This document shows, in pieces, positions 5,278-9,529 of a stretch of 9,529 nucleotides of DNA. The stretch is taken from contig DNPJ01000044.1 of the NCBI GenBank assembly GCA_003501485.1, positions 1 to 9,529 on the forward strand, given 5' to 3'. A program made the translations under genes and the position numbers. A model generated the notes under the pieces. That model ran no database searches. It worked only from the letters and a program-made list of their open reading frames with translations, and had not been told where the DNA came from. The stretch's first letter is position 1; each line of letters begins with the position of its first letter. The DNA is from Bacillota bacterium. GTDB taxonomy: Bacteria > Bacillota_I > Bacilli_A > RFN20 > CAG-826.

Positions 5278-7824
5278 TTATTGTAATAAGGCTAAACGCT
5301 TTTTATATTCTTCAAGTTTATTCTTTTCAAGTTCAATTTTTTCTTTAGGAGCTTTATTAACAAAGTTTGGATTATTTAGCATACCTTCACTGCGTTTAAT
5401 TTCGTTTTCAAGGAACACTATATCTTTTGCTTTTTTGGCTTGCTTTTCTTCATCAGAAATGTCGTCTTCTATGAATAATGTCATGTTTTTATAAACATAT
5501 TTAACACCTTTTGAATCTTCATTAGGCATGAAAACAATTTCTTTAGCAAAGCTAAACCTTGCCAAATAATCCTTAAATGAGCTGAATGGTTTTTCTGCTG
5601 TAACAATAATGAGCTTTAACTTGTAATTAGGTGCTAGTTTATTTGTTACTTTGTAGTTTCGAATGTCTTGAATCATTTTATACAAATCATCCACTATTGA
5701 TAAATTTTCTTCATAATCAAATGGCTCTGGATATGATTCAAGCATAATTGATTTAAGATGGGTTGGTAAAGCTTGATAAAGTTCTTCGCCAATAAATGGA
5801 GCGTAAGGATAAATCATTACAATGATATCTCGTAAAATAAGTAGTAATATCGATTTAACAATTTTCTTATATTCTTCATCATTTCCTTGAAGACTTACTT
5901 TGCTCATTTCTAGATATGTTGAACAAAAATCATCATAAACAAAATTATATAAATAAGATGATGCTAACGAATATTCATATTTATCCATATAATTAGTAAC
6001 ATTTTTTATTGTCGTAGATAATTTTATAAGAATATCTTTTTCAACAGGTTCAAGTTTTGAAAAATCAATTTCAACGCTCTTAAAATTTTCACCAAGATTA
6101 TCTAAAACATAACGAGCACTATTCCAAATCTTATTAAGATAATTACTAGATGCAACAACCTTATCTTCAATATATCTAATATCTTGTCCAGGTGCGCTTC
6201 CTGTAGTAAGGAAATATCTTAAAGCATCGACGCCATATTTATTAATAACATCGATTGGATCAATACCATTACCAAGAGACTTCGACATTTTTCTTCCTTG
6301 AGAGTCGCGAATAAGGCCATGAATTAAACAATCTTTAAAAGGAGATTTTTTCGTAAATTCAAGAGAATCAAAAATCATTCTCGAAACCCAAAAGAAAATA
6401 ATATCATAACCTGTAGATAATAAAGATGTTGGGAAATAACGTTTATAATCTTCAGTCTCATTTGGCCATCCAAGCGTTGCAAAAGGCCATAAAGCGCTCG
6501 AAAACCAGGTATCTAAGACATCTTCATCTTGGACATAATTTTTATCGGTAATTGGTTCTATTGATACTTTTATATCACCAGTTTCTTTATTGTAATAAGC
6601 CGGAATCCTATGACCCCACCACAATTGACGAGAAATGCACCAATCATCAACATTATTCATCCATTGTTCCCAAGTTGCTTTAAATCTACTTGGGATGAAG
6701 TTAACTTCACTCTTTTCTAAAGCTTGTTTTGCAAGAGGTTTCATTTTGACAAACCATTGTTTTGATAAATACGGTTCAACAACAGTGTCGCTTCTTTCAC
6801 TATGGCCAACTTGGTGGACGATATCCTCAATTTTTTCAAGTCGTCCATCGTTTTTAATTTTTTCGACAAGTTTATCGCGGCACGTAAATCTGTCCATGCC
6901 TTTAAACACGCCACAAACATCGCTCATTTTTGCATCTTCGTCCATGCATTTAATGCGTGCTAAATGATATTTTTCGCTCAAAGCGAAATCGTTTGGGTCG
7001 TGAGCAGGCGTGCATTTCATTGCGCCTGTTCCAAATTCAACATCAACATATTCGTCGCCCATAATAGGAAGAGGCTCTTCGTTTGCGGGATTAATAACAT
7101 ATTGCCCGATTAAATCTTTGTATCTTTCATCGTTTGGATTTACAAATACAGCGACATCCCCGAACATTGTTTCAGGTCTTGTTGTCGCAACAATTAAATA
7201 TTTATCACTATTAACGATAGGGTATCTAAAATAATAAAATTTGCCCTTATCCTCTTTATAAATAACTTCCGCATTTGATAAAGCGGTCTTTAATTCTGGA
7301 TCATAATTGATAATTCTTTCACCACGATAGATAAGACCTTTATCATATAAAGTCTTAAATACCGTTTTAACCGCTAACGAAAGGCCATCGTCCAAAGTGA
7401 ATCTTTCTCTTGAATAATCGAGTGATAAGCCCATTTTAGCCCATTGTTTGTGAATATTTTCGCCATATTCTTCTTTCCAGGCCCATGTTCTTTCTAAGAA
7501 TTTTTCACGACCTAAATCATATCTAGAAAGACCTTCTTCGCGAAGTTTAGCTTCAACTTTTGCTTGAGTTGCAATCCCGGCATGATCCATTCCAGGAAGC
7601 CATAAAACATCGTAACCACGAAGTCTTTTATATCTTGCTGTAATATCTTGAACAGTAGTATCCCAAGCATGTCCTAAATGAAGTTTTCCAGTAACATTTG
7701 GAGGCGGAATAACCATTGAAAAGGGCATTTTAGATTTATCACCTGCAGTAAAATATCCTTCTTTTTTCCAAAATTCATATTTTCCTTCTTCTACTTCTTT
7801 TGGATCGTATCTCTTTTTAAGCAT
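5278..7824 (-). CDS. valS: Valyl-tRNA synthetase
   Basis: This complete class I synthetase of 848 residues attaches valine to tRNA-Val in the cytoplasm. Seen: PPPNVTG followed by the HIGH-type motif HLGH (residues 49-52), GMDHAGIATQ, the editing-domain marks TTRPETMFGD (214-223) and GTGAMKCTPAHDPNDF (265-280), DWCISRQLWWGHRIP, LDTWFSSALWPF, and KMSKS at 512-516. A helical anticodon-binding domain follows, then the C-terminal coiled-coil arm (about 785-848, LENEIKRSEGMLNNPNFV) typical of ValRS. PPPNVTG, the GTGAMKCTPAHD editing region and the coiled-coil arm separate it from IleRS. The usual NWDP motif near 173 reads NYDP here. The start is fixed by AAGGAG (7836-7831), six bases before the ATG. 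Transcription is controlled by the T-box leader just upstream and ends at a terminator 11 bases after the stop. Confidence 0.98.
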   Translation of the reverse strand: MLKKRYDPKEVEEGKYEFWKKEGYFTAGDKSKMPFSMVIPPPNVTGKLHLGHAWDTTVQDITARYKRLRGYDVLWLPGMDHAGIATQAKVEAKLREEGLSRYDLGREKFLERTWAWKEEYGENIHKQWAKMGLSLDYSRERFTLDDGLSLAVKTVFKTLYDKGLIYRGERIINYDPELKTALSNAEVIYKEDKGKFYYFRYPIVNSDKYLIVATTRPETMFGDVAVFVNPNDERYKDLIGQYVINPANEEPLPIMGDEYVDVEFGTGAMKCTPAHDPNDFALSEKYHLARIKCMDEDAKMSDVCGVFKGMDRFTCRDKLVEKIKNDGRLEKIEDIVHQVGHSERSDTVVEPYLSKQWFVKMKPLAKQALEKSEVNFIPSRFKATWEQWMNNVDDWCISRQLWWGHRIPAYYNKETGDIKVSIEPITDKNYVQDEDVLDTWFSSALWPFATLGWPNETEDYKRYFPTSLLSTGYDIIFFWVSRMIFDSLEFTKKSPFKDCLIHGLIRDSQGRKMSKSLGNGIDPIDVINKYGVDALRYFLTTGSAPGQDIRYIEDKVVASSNYLNKIWNSARYVLDNLGENFKSVEIDFSKLEPVEKDILIKLSTTIKNVTNYMDKYEYSLASSYLYNFVYDDFCSTYLEMSKVSLQGNDEEYKKIVKSILLLILRDIIVMIYPYAPFIGEELYQALPTHLKSIMLESYPEPFDYEENLSIVDDLYKMIQDIRNYKVTNKLAPNYKLKLIIVTAEKPFSSFKDYLARFSFAKEIVFMPNEDSKGVKYVYKNMTLFIEDDISDEEKQAKKAKDIVFLENEIKRSEGMLNNPNFVNKAPKEKIELEKNKLEEYKKRLALLQ

Positions 7825-7840
7825 AATGTTCTCCTTAATA

Positions 7841-7869
7841 TAAAAAGCGCCCTTTTTTAAGGACGCTTT
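7841..7869 (-). terminator. T-box attenuator hairpin before valS
   Basis: On the minus strand, AAAGCGTCCTT and AAGGGCGCTTT form an 11-bp stem (one T-G wobble) with an AAAA loop, followed by a T run. It ends 5 bases before the valS ribosome binding site. It overlaps the 3' arm of the antiterminator, as expected for a transcriptional T-box switch. Confidence 0.9.
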
Positions 7870-8047
7870 AACGTGGTACCACCTTAATTCATATCAAACG
7901 ATATGCACTTATTTATTTCTTTAACGCAAGAATTACGGAATATTCCTATTCAGCCTCCTAAGCGACAATGATTAATATCTCTTCGGCATTTACAGCAAGT
8001 AGCCTTCTCTTTAAGATAGATATTTAACCAACCTCTTTATCTTCAGC
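7841..8047 (-). ncRNA. T-box leader (tRNA-Val-sensing riboswitch) of valS
   Basis: The minus strand carries the T-box core AAGGTGGTACCACG (7885-7872). Its UGGU would pair with the ACCA end of an uncharged tRNA with A at the discriminator position, as in tRNA-Val. Upstream lie a stem I with AATATCT/AGATATT arms, an AGAGAAGG and GCTGTAA distal region, and the hairpin CATATC-GTTT-GATATG (7905-7890) as stem III. The antiterminator can form from AAGG with CCTT and ACG with CGT. It uses the same bases as the 5' arm of the terminator, so the two folds exclude each other. A GTC (7966-7964), between stem I and its 3' base, is the likely valine specifier. Known mechanism: uncharged tRNA stabilises the antiterminator and turns valS on. 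The specifier assignment is inference; the T-box call is firm. Confidence 0.92.
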
Positions 8048-8053
8048 AAATTA

Positions 8054-8082
8054 ATTATAAATAATTATTTTAGAATTGTCAT
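8054..8082 (-). promoter_or_regulatory. Sigma-A-type promoter for the valS T-box transcript
   Basis: On the minus strand, ATGACA (8082-8077; 5 of 6 to consensus) is separated by exactly 17 bases from a perfect TATAAT (8059-8054). A start about 7 bases downstream would be near 8047, just where the T-box leader begins. It sits in the short gap after the engB stop. A 6-bp inverted repeat (TAGAAT/ATTCTA, 8071-8086) surrounds the -35 box; it might be a weak engB terminator or an operator, or chance. Confidence 0.75.
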
Positions 8083-8087
8083 TCTAT

Positions 8088-8666
8088 TTATAATTTTATA
8101 AGACGAATAATTTCGTTTCGAATTTTTTCAATTGTTTTATTATCGTTAATTGATGATGGAATGTAACAAATATCTCCAAATGATTCTTTGACATTTTTAA
8201 CCATTTTAGCTCTTTCAGATTGATTGAGTTTATCGGTCTTTGTCAATATTAAGACAAATGGTATTTTCTTTTCTTTTATAAAATTATAAAAAGAAATATC
8301 GTTTTCGCCCATTGAATGCCTTGAATCAACAAGAAATATAACACCCTTAAGATTTTTCGAATCAAAATATGTTTCCATCATTTTGCCGAAATCATCAAGA
8401 TGCTTGCTTCCGGATATGGTATAACCATATCCAGGAGCATCTACTAGATAGAATTCATCGTCTATAAGATAATAATTTAATAATTTTGTAAAACCAGGTT
8501 TTGAAGAAGTGAACGCTAATTGTCTTCTTTTAGTTAAAGCATTTATTAAAGATGATTTCCCAACATTGCTTTTCCCAACAAAACAAACCTCAGGAAGATT
8601 GTCATCTGGCCTAAGAGACAAATTAGGAGCGCTTTTAATAAATTTAGCTTTTGAAAAATCAATCAT
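8088..8666 (-). CDS. engB: Ribosome biogenesis GTP-binding protein EngB/YsxC
   Basis: This is a small TRAFAC GTPase of 192 residues; the family is about 195. Seen, from the ATG at 8666: the P-loop GKSNVGKSS (31-39), the family's TSSKPG switch segment (53-58), DAPGYGY (76-82), LTKTD for guanine recognition (141-145), and the SS of the G5 region (171-172). EngB acts in late 50S subunit assembly and is usually essential in Bacillota. The residue after SSKPG is Phe rather than the more common Lys. The start overlaps the lon stop by eight bases (ATGATTGA), so translation is probably coupled to lon; no strong ribosome binding site is visible. A TTG at 8678 would extend it by four residues but fits less well. 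The lon-engB order is a conserved Bacillota arrangement. Confidence 0.95.
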   Translation of the reverse strand: MIDFSKAKFIKSAPNLSLRPDDNLPEVCFVGKSNVGKSSLINALTKRRQLAFTSSKPGFTKLLNYYLIDDEFYLVDAPGYGYTISGSKHLDDFGKMMETYFDSKNLKGVIFLVDSRHSMGENDISFYNFIKEKKIPFVLILTKTDKLNQSERAKMVKNVKESFGDICYIPSSINDNKTIEKIRNEIIRLIKL

Positions 8667-9529
8667 TTTTAATAGCAACTTTCACCGCATCATCAACATT
8701 TTCCATATAGATAATTTTTAAACCATCTTTCACTTCTTTTGGAAGTTCATCTACGGCTTTTTTATTATCTTTTGGAACAATAATGGTTTTGATTCCACTT
8801 CTTAAGGCGGCAAGTGATTTTTCTCTTAATCCACCAATAGGAAGCGCACGACCACGAAGGGTAACTTCTCCTGTCATTGCAACATTATTGTCAACAGGTT
8901 TATTCGAAAGAGAAGATATAATCGCAGTTGTTATAGCGACACCGGCACTTGGTCCGTCTTTTGGAACAGCTCCTTCAGGAACATGAATATGAATATCATT
9001 TTCTGCAAATAATTTGCTATCAATGCCATATTTTGAAGCGTTTGCTTTAACATAATCTAGAGCAATAGATGCGCTTTCTTTCATGACATCACCTAACTTG
9101 CCAGTTAAAACAAGACCGCCTTTTCCGGGGAAATATGTAACTTCAATTGGAAGAATATCGCCACCAAATTCGGTATATGCAAGACCTGTAACAACACCAA
9201 CTTGTTCAGTTTTTTCTTTCTTAGTGTTTTCAAAAATTGGGACACCAAGATATTTTTCAACAAGTTTTTGTGTTACATGAACTTTTTCAACGTCTTTGTT
9301 AGAAAGAAGTTCAACTACAATTTTACGCATAACTGTCGCAATCTTTCTTTCTAAATCGCGAACGCCTGCTTCCATTGTATATTTTTCAATAATAAATTTA
9401 TAAGCGTCATCCGTAATAGAGATTTGATCTTGCTTAAGACCGTTTGCTTCGAGTTGTTTTTTGAACAAGAAGTGTTTAGCAATTTGAATTTTTTCAAGCT
9501 CAGTATAAGAATTAACTTCGATTAATTCT
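8659..9529 (-). CDS. lon: ATP-dependent Lon protease, C-terminal part (5' end beyond window)
   Basis: The frame is open to the window end, giving 289 visible residues; a full Lon is about 770-800. The visible part starts in the small lid region of the AAA+ ATPase (YTELEKIQIAKHFLFKKQL, then YTMEAGVRDLERKI) and runs through the serine protease domain. The catalytic serine is in PKDGPSAGVA (codon 8949-8947) and the catalytic lysine in GGLREKSLAA (codon 8820-8818). The dyad shows an active Lon rather than a protease-dead relative. The TTG at 9468 is internal, since the conserved lid sequence continues upstream of it. Lon degrades misfolded and specific regulatory proteins in the cytoplasm. Its TGA (8661-8659) overlaps the engB start. 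Confidence 0.97.
   Translation of the reverse strand, partial: ELIEVNSYTELEKIQIAKHFLFKKQLEANGLKQDQISITDDAYKFIIEKYTMEAGVRDLERKIATVMRKIVVELLSNKDVEKVHVTQKLVEKYLGVPIFENTKKEKTEQVGVVTGLAYTEFGGDILPIEVTYFPGKGGLVLTGKLGDVMKESASIALDYVKANASKYGIDSKLFAENDIHIHVPEGAVPKDGPSAGVAITTAIISSLSNKPVDNNVAMTGEVTLRGRALPIGGLREKSLAALRSGIKTIIVPKDNKKAVDELPKEVKDGLKIIYMENVDDAVKVAIKND

Noticed and set aside
6635..7234. Open frames on the plus strand opposite valS (110 and 74 codons).
   Set aside because: They are antisense to strongly conserved ValRS motifs, lack ribosome binding sites and show no recognisable protein features.
8071..8086. TAGAAT-TGTC-ATTCTA hairpin as the engB terminator.
   Set aside because: The stem is only 6 bp of mostly A-T pairs with no clean T run, and it overlaps the -35 box of the valS promoter. 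It is kept only as a remark in the promoter entry.
1..9529. Mobile elements, CRISPR arrays, phage genes, tRNA or rRNA genes, or defence-type clusters.
   Set aside because: I found no transposase-like frame, no regularly spaced repeats and no tRNA or rRNA signature; all coding space is taken by housekeeping and competence genes.

Overview
The window is AT-rich bacterial chromosome from a low-GC Bacillota (Firmicutes) lineage. Three things point there: the lon-engB and comEA-comEC-holA/rpsT neighbourhoods, a T-box leader in front of valS, and strong A/T bias in coding DNA. TGG encodes Trp, and the ends of lon and comEA use TGA as a stop, so this is not the TGA=Trp code of Mycoplasma. A reduced or host-associated Bacilli-like lineage (Erysipelotrichia/RF39-type) is an inference only.

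Layout, left to right. Plus strand: the 3' part of an AMP-forming acyl-activating enzyme with a fused C-terminal carrier domain (1-1319), then rpsT for ribosomal protein S20 (1382-1648). The rpsT stop codon abuts the stop codon of the convergent gene holA, and the probable rpsT terminator lies inside the holA coding end. All other genes are on the minus strand. In transcription order they are lon (5' end outside the window), engB, a promoter plus T-box leader, valS with its own terminator, comEA, comEC (disrupted), and holA.

The most notable point is comEC. Its remains span 2649-4654 and would make a normal-length protein of about 668 residues, but there is a one-base frameshift near 3887-3893 and an in-frame TAG at 3732-3734. 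Both lesions lie in the membrane channel core. The upstream DNA receptor gene comEA is intact, and so is the C-terminal metallo-beta-lactamase-like domain of comEC. This looks like recent decay of the DNA-uptake channel, or an assembly error.

The genes fall into housekeeping groups. Lon does proteolysis, EngB acts in large-subunit ribosome assembly, and ValRS charges tRNA-Val under T-box control by uncharged tRNA-Val. ComEA and ComEC belong to DNA uptake, HolA to replication clamp loading, and S20 to the small ribosomal subunit. No mobile element, CRISPR array, rRNA or tRNA gene was seen, and no convincing new multi-gene system. There is no gene-free stretch over 300 bases; the longest, 7825-8087, holds the T-box leader and its promoter.
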